A stretch of DNA of 64,000 nt, from assembly GCF_014332695.1 (NCBI RefSeq), contig NZ_MBUA01000012.1, positions 243,858-307,857 on the forward strand, given 5' to 3'. The translations under genes and the position numbers were made by a program. The stretch comes from Flavihumibacter stibioxidans. Lineage in GTDB: Bacteria; Bacteroidota; Bacteroidia; Chitinophagales; Chitinophagaceae. Of this stretch, positions 7,546-15,710 are shown in pieces. Positions within the stretch are counted from its first letter, which is position 1, and every line of letters starts with the position of its first letter. The notes under the pieces were generated by a model. That model had not been told where the DNA came from. It saw nothing but the letters and a program-made list of their open reading frames with translations, and ran no database searches.

Positions 7546-8607
7546 ATGACATTTCTCGTTATCATCATCATCCTGGCCCTGATATTCGACTATATCAACG
7601 GCTTCCATGATGCAGCCAACTCAATAGCAACAATCGTTTCCACCAAGGTCCTGACACCTTTCCAGGCGGTATTATGGGCTGCGGTTTTTAACTTTGCCGC
7701 TTTTTTTATCTCCAAATACCTGATCGGCGCATTCCATATCGGAAACACCATTGCCAAATCAGTGAATGAAAACTTCATTAACCTGGAAGTGATCTTCGCT
7801 GGTTTGATTGCAGCCATTATCTGGAACCTGCTGACCTGGTGGTTCGGTATTCCATCCAGTTCCTCCCACACTTTGCTGGGTGGCTTTATCGGGGCTGCAG
7901 TTGCCCATGCGGGCGGCATAGCTAAAAACGGAGAGGATGTGATCAACTATGCGAAAGTAATTCCAACCTTCCTGTTTATTTTCCTGGCTCCGGTAATAGG
8001 AATGATTATAGCCTACATCATTACAGTAATCATCCTTAATGTCTGCCGTAAAGTAATCCCCTATAAAGCTGAAAAATGGTTCCGCCGTTTGCAGCTGGTA
8101 TCCTCCGCCCTTTTCAGTCTTGGTCACGGAGGCAACGATGCTCAAAAAGTAATGGGTATTATCGGTGCGGCGGTCATTTATGTGGAAGTACAGGCAGGGA
8201 ATACGGGATACACCCTGCTGGACTCAGGCGATCGCTTCTCGCATTTTGTAAACGATTACTGGTGGGTACCTGTGGCAAGCTTTTCAGCCATTGCACTGGG
8301 AACCCTGAGTGGTGGATGGAAGATCGTGAAGACCATGGGTACACGCATTACCAAAGTGACTCCGCTGGAAGGTGTCAGTGCCGAAACAGCAGGTGCTGCC
8401 ACCCTCTACCTGGCAGAGGCAGCAGGCATCCCCGTTAGTACCACGCACACAATTACCGGTGCCATTATCGGCGTAGGTGCAACCAAGCGTTTATCAGCGG
8501 TTCGATGGGGAGTAACCATCAACCTGTTATGGGCCTGGATACTGACCATACCGGTCAGCGCACTGATCGCGGCAATTGTGTATTATGCCCTGAAACTTGT
8601 ACTCTGA
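7546..8607 (+). CDS. Inorganic phosphate transporter, PiT family
   Basis: A 353-residue inner-membrane protein with about ten hydrophobic helices. The two inverted signature motifs of PiT/PHO-4 carriers are present: GFHDAANSIATIVSTKVLTP near residue 20 and SLGHGGNDAQKVMGIIGAAV near residue 190. PiT proteins import metal-phosphate complexes driven by the proton gradient. The gene follows the DUF47 regulator by eight bases and is closed by a strong terminator at 8628-8652. With the divergent porin it forms an outer-to-inner-membrane phosphate route. Confidence 0.93.
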   Translation: MTFLVIIIILALIFDYINGFHDAANSIATIVSTKVLTPFQAVLWAAVFNFAAFFISKYLIGAFHIGNTIAKSVNENFINLEVIFAGLIAAIIWNLLTWWFGIPSSSSHTLLGGFIGAAVAHAGGIAKNGEDVINYAKVIPTFLFIFLAPVIGMIIAYIITVIILNVCRKVIPYKAEKWFRRLQLVSSALFSLGHGGNDAQKVMGIIGAAVIYVEVQAGNTGYTLLDSGDRFSHFVNDYWWVPVASFSAIALGTLSGGWKIVKTMGTRITKVTPLEGVSAETAGAATLYLAEAAGIPVSTTHTITGAIIGVGATKRLSAVRWGVTINLLWAWILTIPVSALIAAIVYYALKLVL

Positions 8608-8627
8608 TCTTTATATTATTTTATCGC

Positions 8628-8652
8628 AAAGACCCCTTTGGGGTCTTTTTTT
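8628..8652 (+). terminator. Rho-independent terminator after the PiT gene
   Basis: AAAGACCCC and GGGGTCTTT form a nine-base stem with a three-base loop, followed by a run of T. It separates the phosphate operon from rmlA. Confidence 0.9.
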
Positions 8653-8728
8653 ATGCAAACGATACAGATGCATTTTATTGATATATGGTCCTTAAATCTG
8701 CTTATCTTGCCACCCATTTAGATCAACT

Positions 8729-9592
8729 ATGAAAGGAATTATTCTTGCCGGTGGTTCCGGCACCCGTTTACATCCAATTACCTTTGCCATCAGCAAACAG
8801 ATTATGCCGGTGTACGACAAACCAATGATCTATTACCCGCTGTCTACCCTGATGCTGGCGGGCATCAGTGAGATCCTCATCATTTCAACACCCCATGACC
8901 TGCCACTTTTCCAAAAGCTTTTGGGGGATGGTTCCCAACTTGGCATTTCTATCCAATATGCTGAACAGGCCACTCCCAATGGCCTGGCACAGGCATTTGT
9001 GATAGGGGAATCATTCATCGGTAAAGACAAGGTCGCACTGGTGCTGGGAGATAATATCTTCTACGGTTCCGGACTCGGGGAACAACTGGCCAATAATACC
9101 GACCCCGATGGCGGTATTGTATATGCTTACCATGTCAGCGATCCTGAACGGTATGGGGTAGTGGAATTCGATGGTGCCAATAATGTTTTGTCGATCGAAG
9201 AAAAACCTGCACAGCCCAAAAGCAATTACGCAGTACCCGGACTATATTTCTACGACAACGATGTAATAGAGATCGCCAAAAACCTTAAACCAAGTCCGAG
9301 AGGCGAATACGAAATCACCGACATCAACAAGGAATACCTGAAACGCGGAAAACTGAAAGTATCCATCATGGACCGTGGTACGGCCTGGCTGGATACCGGT
9401 ACTTTTGATTCGCTGATGCAGGCATCGCAATTTGTGCAGGTGATAGAGCAGCGCCAGGGAATTAAAATTGCCTGCATCGAGGAAATTGCCTGGAGAAAAG
9501 GTTTTATTACCGGCGAACAACTTGAAAAAATCGCCCAGCCCCTGCTGAAAAGCGGCTACGGCCAGTACCTGATGGGAATATTAAAAGACTAA
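8729..9592 (+). CDS. rmlA: Glucose-1-phosphate thymidylyltransferase
   Basis: A 287-residue enzyme that joins glucose-1-phosphate and dTTP to make dTDP-glucose, the first step towards dTDP-rhamnose and related sugars. The nucleotidyltransferase signature [11 protein letters not shown] is at residues 8-18, followed by [20 protein letters not shown], the sugar/nucleotide site GDNIFYG and [19 protein letters not shown]. Length fits the RmlA class. The rmlB, rmlC and rmlD genes are not in the window. The next gene is galE, after a 57-base gap containing a 42-bp palindrome. A near-match -7 element, TATCTTGC, lies upstream. Confidence 0.95.
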   Translation: MKGIILAGGSGTRLHPITFAISKQIMPVYDKPMIYYPLSTLMLAGISEILIISTPHDLPLFQKLLGDGSQLGISIQYAEQATPNGLAQAFVIGESFIGKDKVALVLGDNIFYGSGLGEQLANNTDPDGGIVYAYHVSDPERYGVVEFDGANNVLSIEEKPAQPKSNYAVPGLYFYDNDVIEIAKNLKPSPRGEYEITDINKEYLKRGKLKVSIMDRGTAWLDTGTFDSLMQASQFVQVIEQRQGIKIACIEEIAWRKGFITGEQLEKIAQPLLKSGYGQYLMGILKD

Positions 9593-9594
9593 CC

Positions 9595-9636
9595 CGTCTG
9601 ACGTGCGTCTGACGTACGTCAGACGCACGTCAGACG
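9595..9636. repeat. Perfect 42-bp palindrome with four GTCTGACGT cores
   Basis: The arms 9595-9615 and 9616-9636 are exact reverse complements with no loop. Each arm has two GTCTGACGT cores separated by GC. It begins three bases after the rmlA stop and ends 13 bases before the galE ATG. The core is the same as in the array at 647-846 and close to GTCTGACAT around the RAYT gene. It may act as an mRNA hairpin between two co-transcribed genes. Confidence 0.9.
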
Positions 9637-9649
9637 CAAAACAAAAATC

Positions 9650-10705
9650 ATGAGCAAAATTCTTGTGACCGGAGGTTGTGGTTATATTGGTTCACATACC
9701 CTGGTAGATCTGGTAGAAAATGGATTTGAAGTAATTTCAGTGGATAATAACTCACGCTCCTCACCAAGGATACTCGAGGGGGTAGAAAAGATCACTGGAA
9801 AAAAGATCAAGAACTACAAAGTCGACCTCTGCAATTTCGACGACACTTTCGCCATCTTCCAGGAAAACGAAGATATTGTGGGTATCATCCATTTCGCTGC
9901 ATATAAAGCAGTAGGCGAATCGGTTGCACAGCCCCTGATGTATTTCGAGAACAACCTGGTGAGCCTGCTGAACCTGCTCAAATGCGTACAGGAATTCAAG
10001 ATCCCCTATTTTGTATTCTCGTCCTCCTGCACGGTTTATGGCAACCCTGATGTAATCCCGGTAACAGAAAGCACTCCGCCCAAACCGGCAGAATCACCCT
10101 ATGGTTATACCAAGCAGATGGGTGAGCAGATCATCAATGAATTTGCGAAAGTGAACCCGGCCCAATGCATCCTGTTGCGTTACTTCAACCCCGTTGGTGC
10201 ACACCCTAGCATCCAGATCGGCGAACTGCCTATTGGCCGCCCTGCAAACCTGGTGCCCGCCATCACCCAGACCGCAATCGGAAAATTACCGCAAATGACG
10301 GTTTACGGTGCAGATTATGACACGAGAGACGGAAGTTGCCTGCGTGATTTCATCCATGTTTCAGATATCGCCCATGCACATACGCTGGCGCTTGAATACC
10401 TGATCAATGGCCGGAGCAGGAAACATTGCGAAGTGTTCAACCTCGGCACCGGAAATGGCGTCACTGTCCTGGAAGCCATCAAATCATTCGAGAAAGTAAG
10501 CGGACAGCACCTCAACTATGTAATCGGTAACAGGCGCCCGGGTGATGTAATCGCTATTTACGCCAACAATGAACACGCAGTAAATGAACTGGGCTGGAAA
10601 ATCCGATACTCACTGGAAGACATGATGGATACCGCCTGGAAATGGGAACAAAGGCTTAAAGAAGATGAAACCCTCTACCAGATGCAAAATGCCAATTTGA
10701 ATTAG
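9650..10705 (+). CDS. galE: UDP-glucose 4-epimerase
   Basis: A 351-residue short-chain dehydrogenase/reductase that interconverts UDP-glucose and UDP-galactose. The NAD-binding motif GGCGYIGSH is at the N-terminus, with FSSSCTVYG and the catalytic YGYTK (Tyr and Lys of YxxxK) near residue 150, then RYFNPVGAHPS and the RDFIHVSDIAHAH segment typical of GalE. It supplies galactose units for surface polysaccharide. It follows rmlA in the same direction, so both probably serve nucleotide-sugar supply. Confidence 0.95.
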   Translation: MSKILVTGGCGYIGSHTLVDLVENGFEVISVDNNSRSSPRILEGVEKITGKKIKNYKVDLCNFDDTFAIFQENEDIVGIIHFAAYKAVGESVAQPLMYFENNLVSLLNLLKCVQEFKIPYFVFSSSCTVYGNPDVIPVTESTPPKPAESPYGYTKQMGEQIINEFAKVNPAQCILLRYFNPVGAHPSIQIGELPIGRPANLVPAITQTAIGKLPQMTVYGADYDTRDGSCLRDFIHVSDIAHAHTLALEYLINGRSRKHCEVFNLGTGNGVTVLEAIKSFEKVSGQHLNYVIGNRRPGDVIAIYANNEHAVNELGWKIRYSLEDMMDTAWKWEQRLKEDETLYQMQNANLN

Positions 10706-10708
10706 CCT

Positions 10709-10716
10709 TATATTTG
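10709..10716 (+). promoter_or_regulatory. -7 promoter element before the transketolase half
   Basis: TATATTTG fits TAnnTTTG and lies just after the galE stop, about 30 bases before the ATG. The transketolase gene may therefore have its own transcript. Confidence 0.45.
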
Positions 10717-10745
10717 AATCTCATTTTCCCGTTTTAAAACAAGCT

Positions 10746-11708
10746 ATGATGTTAAAAGATATCCAGGTTACCGGAAAAAAAGATACCCGCAGCGGATTTG
10801 GCGACGGGATGACAGAACTGGGCCGTACCAACCCGAATGTTGTAGCACTTACAGCAGATCTCGCAGGCTCACTCAAACTCAACACTTTTATCAAGGAGAA
10901 CCCGGACAGGTTTATCCAGTGCGGCATCGCCGAGGCCAACATGATTGGCGTCGCAGCGGGACTCACCATTGGAGGAAAAATACCATTTACCACCACTTTC
11001 GCCAATTTCTCAACAGGCCGCGTGTATGACCAGATCCGTCAATCCGTAGCCTATTCTGAAAAGAATGTAAAAATATGCGCTTCACATGCCGGACTTACCC
11101 TGGGCGAAGATGGCGCCACCCACCAGATACTCGAGGATATAGGCATGATGAAAATGCTGCCCGGCATGACGGTTATCGTTCCCTGTGATTACGAACAAAC
11201 CCGGAAAGCCACACTGGCTATCGCCGATTTCAAAGGCCCCGTTTACCTGCGCTTTGGTCGCCCGGTTTGGCCCATTTTCACAGAAGGAATGCCCTTTGAA
11301 ATCGGTAAAGCCCAGGTTTTCAGCGAAGGAACCGATGTATCCATTTTCGCCTGTGGCCATATGGTATGGAATGCCATCGAAGCCGGACGAATTCTGGAAG
11401 AAAAGGGACTCAGCGTGGAAGTGATCAATATCCACACCATCAAACCGCTGGATGAAGCAGCCATACTGAAATCCCTTGCCAAAACCCGTTGCGCCGTGAC
11501 CGTGGAAGAACATAATATCCTTGGCGGTTTGGGAGAAAGCGTTGCCCGCGTAGCAGCTGCCAACCAGCCAACCCCCATCGAAACAATCGGAACCAACGAC
11601 ACTTTCGGCGAAAGCGGCACCCCCATGCAACTGCTCGAAAAATATGGTCTCGGCACGCAAAATATTGTGGCAGCGGCAGAAAGGGTGATGAAAAGAAAAC
11701 AAAAATAG
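10746..11708 (+). CDS. Transketolase, C-terminal (pyrimidine and C-terminal domain) subunit
   Basis: A 320-residue protein matching the second half of transketolase, or the beta part of related thiamine-diphosphate enzymes. It has the pyrimidine-binding domain with the catalytic glutamate in QCGIAEANMIGVAAGL, ASHAGLTLGEDGATHQ, and the C-terminal domain (VEEHNILGGLGESVA). Such split enzymes need an N-terminal partner subunit that binds the thiamine diphosphate. In many genomes that gene is adjacent, but here the upstream neighbour is galE and no N-terminal half is in the window. Two ATG codons lie at 10746 and 10749; the first is used here. The substrate cannot be fixed from sequence alone. 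Confidence 0.85.
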   Translation: MMLKDIQVTGKKDTRSGFGDGMTELGRTNPNVVALTADLAGSLKLNTFIKENPDRFIQCGIAEANMIGVAAGLTIGGKIPFTTTFANFSTGRVYDQIRQSVAYSEKNVKICASHAGLTLGEDGATHQILEDIGMMKMLPGMTVIVPCDYEQTRKATLAIADFKGPVYLRFGRPVWPIFTEGMPFEIGKAQVFSEGTDVSIFACGHMVWNAIEAGRILEEKGLSVEVINIHTIKPLDEAAILKSLAKTRCAVTVEEHNILGGLGESVARVAAANQPTPIETIGTNDTFGESGTPMQLLEKYGLGTQNIVAAAERVMKRKQK

Positions 11709-11777
11709 CGGGGCAGGGAATTAAACTTCCCCCCTGCTCTATGGTCCAATTTCCAGAAACAAATCGAACAAACACCT

Positions 11778-12323
11778 ATGGCGATGGAAGACAGTGAGCT
11801 ACTGGTCCTTTTCAGGGAGCCTGCCTCCCGGGAAAAGGCATACACTGCCATTGTCAAAAAGTACCAGGAAAGGCTTTACTGGCATATCAGGCGAATGGTG
11901 GTGGGTCACGATGACGCCAATGATGTGCTGCAAAATGTATTCATCAGGGTATGGAACAGCCTGGAAAACTTCCGGGAGGATTCAAAACTCTATACCTGGT
12001 TATACAGAGTCGCCACCAATGAATGCCTGACATTCCTGGAACAGCAAAAGCGAAAAGCTTCCGTTCCCCTGGGCGATGTGGAGGAAGGCCTGAGCAACCA
12101 GGTAAGGGCCGACAAGGATTTTGACGCCGGAAAAATCGAGTGGAAACTGCAGCTCGCCATCCAACGGCTCCCTGAAAAACAACGTCTGGTGTTTAACCTG
12201 AGGTATTATGACGAAATGCCTTACGAAGAAATGAGCCGGGTACTGGAAACCTCTGAAGGTGCGCTGAAAGCCTCCTACCACCACGCGGTGAAAAAAATTG
12301 AGGACTATCTGATCAATCATTAA
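11778..12323 (+). CDS. RNA polymerase ECF-type sigma factor
   Basis: A 181-residue sigma-70 family protein. Region 2 (YTAIVKKYQERLYWHIRRMV, DANDVLQNVFIRVWNSLENF, then LYTWLYRVATNECL) recognises the -10 type element. Region 4 (AIQRLPEKQRLVFNLRYYDE, then YEEMSRVLETSEGALKASYH) is a helix-turn-helix. It is followed at 31 bases by a one-helix membrane protein and then by a small secreted protein. This is the common layout of sigma factor, membrane anti-sigma and periplasmic sensor in Bacteroidota. An alternative ATG lies two codons in. The regulon is unknown. Confidence 0.93.
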   Translation: MAMEDSELLVLFREPASREKAYTAIVKKYQERLYWHIRRMVVGHDDANDVLQNVFIRVWNSLENFREDSKLYTWLYRVATNECLTFLEQQKRKASVPLGDVEEGLSNQVRADKDFDAGKIEWKLQLAIQRLPEKQRLVFNLRYYDEMPYEEMSRVLETSEGALKASYHHAVKKIEDYLINH

Positions 12324-12354
12324 ACTTTTTAACAAATCAAGGGTCTAATAAGCG

Positions 12355-13143
12355 ATGACAACCGATAACAGCATATTACAGGAGTTGCAGGGCATCAGCC
12401 CGGTGCTGGCAAAACTGCCGCGCCAGCTTCCCTATGCAGTACCGGTTGACTATTTCGAACAATTCCCGCAACAGATGCTGAACCTGTTGCAGCCAGGCAC
12501 ACAAATAAGTACCGGTCCGCTCCAGGATCCCGCCGATGAACTGGCCAGCCTCTCGCCCCTGCTGGCGGGATTATCCAGGAAATCACCCTTCAGTGTTCCC
12601 GGCGGATATTTTGACCGCGTTCCGGAAGATATCAATGCTGGCCTTTCCGGCATTCAGCAGGTAAATGAGATTCTCGATGAAGCCCTCCCACCCCTGCTTG
12701 AATCGGCCCGTCATCTGAATCCTTATTCCATTCCGGCAGGCTATTTTGAACAATTCCCGGTTAGTCTGCAGAAAAAACTTTCCCAACCATCAGGTGGCGC
12801 CGTTGTTCGCAGCATAGGCTCATCCTGGGTGAAATATGCCGCGGCAGCAATTGTTACAGGCGTGATCGCTATCAGCACCTGGCTGTATTACCAACCGGCA
12901 ACCGATAAGGGCAGTACCAACGGGCTCGCAGCACAATTACAGAAAGAGATCGGCCAGATCAGCGATGAAGCCATTCTTGAATATACCAGTCCCACCGCCT
13001 CCGTTTATTACGGTACAGCGGCCAATGGTTCAACCGAGCTGAACAGCGAAGATCTGCAATTCATGCTCGGCGATGTGAGTGATGAGGCTTTGCAGCAATA
13101 CCTGTTGGAACAGGCGGGAAAAACAGGAGCATTGAACAATTAA
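12355..13143 (+). CDS. Single-helix membrane protein with three PYxVPxxYF repeats, putative anti-sigma factor
   Basis: A 262-residue protein of no family I can name firmly. The N-terminal half has three repeats of a motif, LPYAVPVDYFEQFP, SPFSVPGGYFDRVP and NPYSIPAGYFEQFP, each preceded by a leucine-proline rich helix (SPVLAKL, SPLLAGL, PPLLESA). One membrane helix follows at about residues 160-180 (YAAAAIVTGVIAISTWLYY). The periplasmic tail has two related SDEAxxxY segments. There is no signal peptide, so the repeats are cytoplasmic and the tail periplasmic, as expected of an anti-sigma factor. It lies between the sigma factor gene and a small exported protein. The anti-sigma role is inferred from topology and position. 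Confidence 0.7.
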   Translation: MTTDNSILQELQGISPVLAKLPRQLPYAVPVDYFEQFPQQMLNLLQPGTQISTGPLQDPADELASLSPLLAGLSRKSPFSVPGGYFDRVPEDINAGLSGIQQVNEILDEALPPLLESARHLNPYSIPAGYFEQFPVSLQKKLSQPSGGAVVRSIGSSWVKYAAAAIVTGVIAISTWLYYQPATDKGSTNGLAAQLQKEIGQISDEAILEYTSPTASVYYGTAANGSTELNSEDLQFMLGDVSDEALQQYLLEQAGKTGALNN

Positions 13144-13152
13144 CCCACGCGT

Positions 13153-13560
13153 ATGAAAAAGATTTCTATACTCATTATATTTTTCCTGTTTTCACTTGGT
13201 GGCTTTGCCCAGCCACATAAAGAAGGAGAGCGGCTGGAAGCTTTGAAAATTGCCTATCTCACCAAAAAGCTGAACCTCACTGCAGACGAGGCACAGAAAT
13301 TCTGGCCCTCCTACAATCAATACATGGCCGAGCTTAAAAAGACACGCCAGGAAGGCCGGGGCGGCGATGAAATTGAAAGAGAAGAAAAACTACTGGCCAT
13401 CCGGAAAAAATACCAGGCCGAATTCAGTAAAACACTCTCACCCGACCGGTCCAACCAGTTCTTTAAGGCGGAAAAAGAATTTTACCAGATGGTACAGAAA
13501 GAACTCATGGAAAGACGTCAGTTACGCCAGGACCTGCGCCAGAGACGCAACGACAACTAA
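13153..13560 (+). CDS. Small secreted protein, Spy/CpxP-like sensor candidate
   Basis: A 135-residue protein with a signal peptide ending GFAQ at about residue 20. The mature part is helical and highly charged (KLNLTADEAQKFWPSYNQYM, then repeated Lys/Arg/Glu segments). The LTADEAQKFWPxYNxY pattern recalls LTXXQ-type periplasmic proteins such as Spy and CpxP that bind unfolded proteins or metals. It starts nine bases after the putative anti-sigma gene and closes the operon. In this position such proteins often tune the sigma response; this is inference. Confidence 0.7.
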   Translation: MKKISILIIFFLFSLGGFAQPHKEGERLEALKIAYLTKKLNLTADEAQKFWPSYNQYMAELKKTRQEGRGGDEIEREEKLLAIRKKYQAEFSKTLSPDRSNQFFKAEKEFYQMVQKELMERRQLRQDLRQRRNDN

Positions 13561-13586
13561 CCACAACTGCCATCCACCCAACCATT

Positions 13587-14321
13587 TTATACCACCGGTG
13601 TTTTGGTATCGTGGTAAAAAAGGAATCTCCAATCTGCTTCACGCCCCTGCTGCCACCATTGCTGCCTGAGTTCCATAGCCAGTTTTCCATCATGATCATA
13701 CTTGGCCACAAACTTTGTTTTCATCTGCAGTAAGGAAGGCGCATCGTCGCCGCCAAAGAAAACGGTCTCACCCCCATCCACAATTCTGAACACCTGGTGG
13801 TAAGGGCAGTGCCCCCCTACCAACTGGTACTGGATATACCCGTTGATAACGCCATCGCCATCCAGTAACACCACATTGGGGCAATCTTTCAGGCATTCCA
13901 GTTCTTCCGGGATATAGGAAGGAAAGCCTTTCTCAAAGGCGAATTCCAGCTCCTTCTTCTGAATGTAATAAGTGGCCTGGGGGAAGGCTCTTTCGAGTTT
14001 TCCGGTGCCATGGTTTAACCTGCTCACACCGCCCGCATGATCCTTGTGCAGGTGGCTCATCAGCACCTTTGTCACTTCACCCGGATTGATGCCCGCATCC
14101 ATGAGGTTGCGATGGATTTGCATTACGCCATCCTTCTCAAATCCCAGGCCCGTATCCAGCAGTAATACATCTTCGCTGGTGATCACCAGAAAAGGCTGGA
14201 TCTCCACCAGCAGACTTCCTGTCGGTCTTTCCTGCAGGTCATGCTGATCATGATCAAAAGGCACAAACAATTTTGTTTTATCAATGGTAAAACTTCCCTC
14301 TGATAACGGAATAATCTTCAT
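13587..14321 (-). CDS. MBL-fold metallo-hydrolase
   Basis: A 244-residue protein from the ATG at 14321 (MKIIPLSEGSFTIDKTKLFV). A longer frame upstream runs into rodA and is rejected. The metal-binding motif HLHKDH is present in MSHLHKDHAGGVSRLNHG, with LLLDTGLGFEKDG before it and later GGHCPYHQV and GGDDAPSLLQM, all fitting the two-zinc beta-lactamase fold. The substrate is not predictable; lactonase, thiol-esterase or similar hydrolysis are all possible. It is the last gene of the leftward elongasome cluster, 32 bases after rodA, and converges with the sigma operon. Confidence 0.85.
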   Translation of the reverse strand: MKIIPLSEGSFTIDKTKLFVPFDHDQHDLQERPTGSLLVEIQPFLVITSEDVLLLDTGLGFEKDGVMQIHRNLMDAGINPGEVTKVLMSHLHKDHAGGVSRLNHGTGKLERAFPQATYYIQKKELEFAFEKGFPSYIPEELECLKDCPNVVLLDGDGVINGYIQYQLVGGHCPYHQVFRIVDGGETVFFGGDDAPSLLQMKTKFVAKYDHDGKLAMELRQQWWQQGREADWRFLFYHDTKTPVV

Positions 14322-14353
14322 GTTCAATTTTTTCGTTGCAGATTTCCTGCCGC

Positions 14354-15700
14354 CTATCTCAGTACCATCTGCCTGTCCGCATCCAACCTGATCAATATAA
14401 ACAGCAGCACCGTAAAGGTCAGTAAAGCGGTTCCCCCGTAACTGATAAAGGGAAGCGGGATACCGATCACCGGGGCCAGCCCGATCGTCATGCAAATATT
14501 AATGGCAATATGGAAAAAGAGCACCGAAGCCACGCCGTATGCATAACAGCGACTGAATACACTTCGTTGCCGCTCGGCGATGGTTATGATGCGCATCAGC
14601 AACAGGAAATAAATAAGCATCAGGGTAAAACTTCCCAAAAACCCAAAGCCTTCGCCGATGGTACAGAAAATAAAATCGGTGCGTTGCTCGGGGACAAAAT
14701 CGTAGCGGGTCTGGGTTCCTTTCAGCAAACCCTTGCCAGAAAAGCCGCCACTGCCTATCGCGATCTTACTTTGTTTAACGTTGTAATCTCCCCCATCATC
14801 TTTTTTCTTCGCGGGGGCTGTTTGCTCCATTGCCAGCGCCTCTGCTTCATCTTTAGGCACATAGTCCTTACCGATAGTATCATAAATCCTTTTCACCTGG
14901 TAAGGCTGCAGTACCGTTTCGAACACATAGGGAACCACAAAGCGCTGCACCCCTACACTTACAAACCAGATTCCCATGATCACGGCAAGCAGGCGTCTTT
15001 TTCTTTTGATCTGCCGCCGCATGATATAAACGGCTCCTGCAGCGATTGCGGTGAGGATAATGGCAAGGGTATTGGGTTCAACCAGCAATGTCGCCACCAC
15101 CAGTGCGGCCAGGGAAAATCCGATGATCAGCACGGCTGCAGGAAGCCCCTCCCGGAACATCACCAGGAAAAATGAAAAATAAACCAGCGCCAGGCCGGTT
15201 TCCTGTTGCAGGATCGTGATCAGTGCCGGTGAAATGGCAATGGCCGTTGCGATAAGCTGGGAGCGGGTTTTGGAGAAATCCGTTTCCACGCGGCTCAGGT
15301 ATTTGGCCAATGCAAGGTTCACAAACACCTTACACAATTCAGCCGGTTGCAGTTGGAAACCGGCGAAACGGATGATCGATTTCGTACCCTTCACTTCCGT
15401 ATGGAAAGGAAAAACAAGGAGCAGCAGCAAAATGCCGAAGGCATACCAGAGATTGGCTGTTGCCGTAAAGAATTTACTGTCGGTCAGCAGTATAAAAACT
15501 GCCAGCACAGCGGCAATACCAAAGTAAAGCAGCTGTCGGCTGTAGTCGGTTTTCAGTGAGATGAACGACTGCAGTACCGGATCACCTTCCGTATAGGTGG
15601 CGGCAAAAATGCTCATGATGCCAATAAACACCAGGATGATATACAACCATACCACCAGCCAGTCGATGCCTTTTGATATTTCAGGTTTGCGTTGTGACAT
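14354..15700 (-). CDS. rodA: Rod shape-determining protein RodA (SEDS glycosyltransferase)
   Basis: A 448-residue polytopic inner-membrane protein of the FtsW/RodA/SpoVE family, which polymerises lipid II into glycan strands together with PBP2. The start at 15700 (MSQRKPEISKGIDWLVVWLY) is chosen because the longer frame to 15862 lies inside the PBP2 gene. SEDS features are visible: GTKSIIRFAGFQLQPAELCK, FVPEQRTDFIFCTIGEGFGF and the end motif GIPLPFISYGGTALLTF. A hydrophilic insertion near residues 255-285 (KKKDDGGDYNV region) is extracytoplasmic. It follows mrdA by ten bases. Confidence 0.95.
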   Translation of the reverse strand: MSQRKPEISKGIDWLVVWLYIILVFIGIMSIFAATYTEGDPVLQSFISLKTDYSRQLLYFGIAAVLAVFILLTDSKFFTATANLWYAFGILLLLLVFPFHTEVKGTKSIIRFAGFQLQPAELCKVFVNLALAKYLSRVETDFSKTRSQLIATAIAISPALITILQQETGLALVYFSFFLVMFREGLPAAVLIIGFSLAALVVATLLVEPNTLAIILTAIAAGAVYIMRRQIKRKRRLLAVIMGIWFVSVGVQRFVVPYVFETVLQPYQVKRIYDTIGKDYVPKDEAEALAMEQTAPAKKKDDGGDYNVKQSKIAIGSGGFSGKGLLKGTQTRYDFVPEQRTDFIFCTIGEGFGFLGSFTLMLIYFLLLMRIITIAERQRSVFSRCYAYGVASVLFFHIAINICMTIGLAPVIGIPLPFISYGGTALLTFTVLLFILIRLDADRQMVLR

Positions 15701-15710
15701 AGGAAGCAGG

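Noticed and set aside
14322-14495. N-terminal extension of the MBL-fold protein
   Set aside because: The extra 58 codons overlap the rodA gene and lack homology. The conserved start is at 14321.
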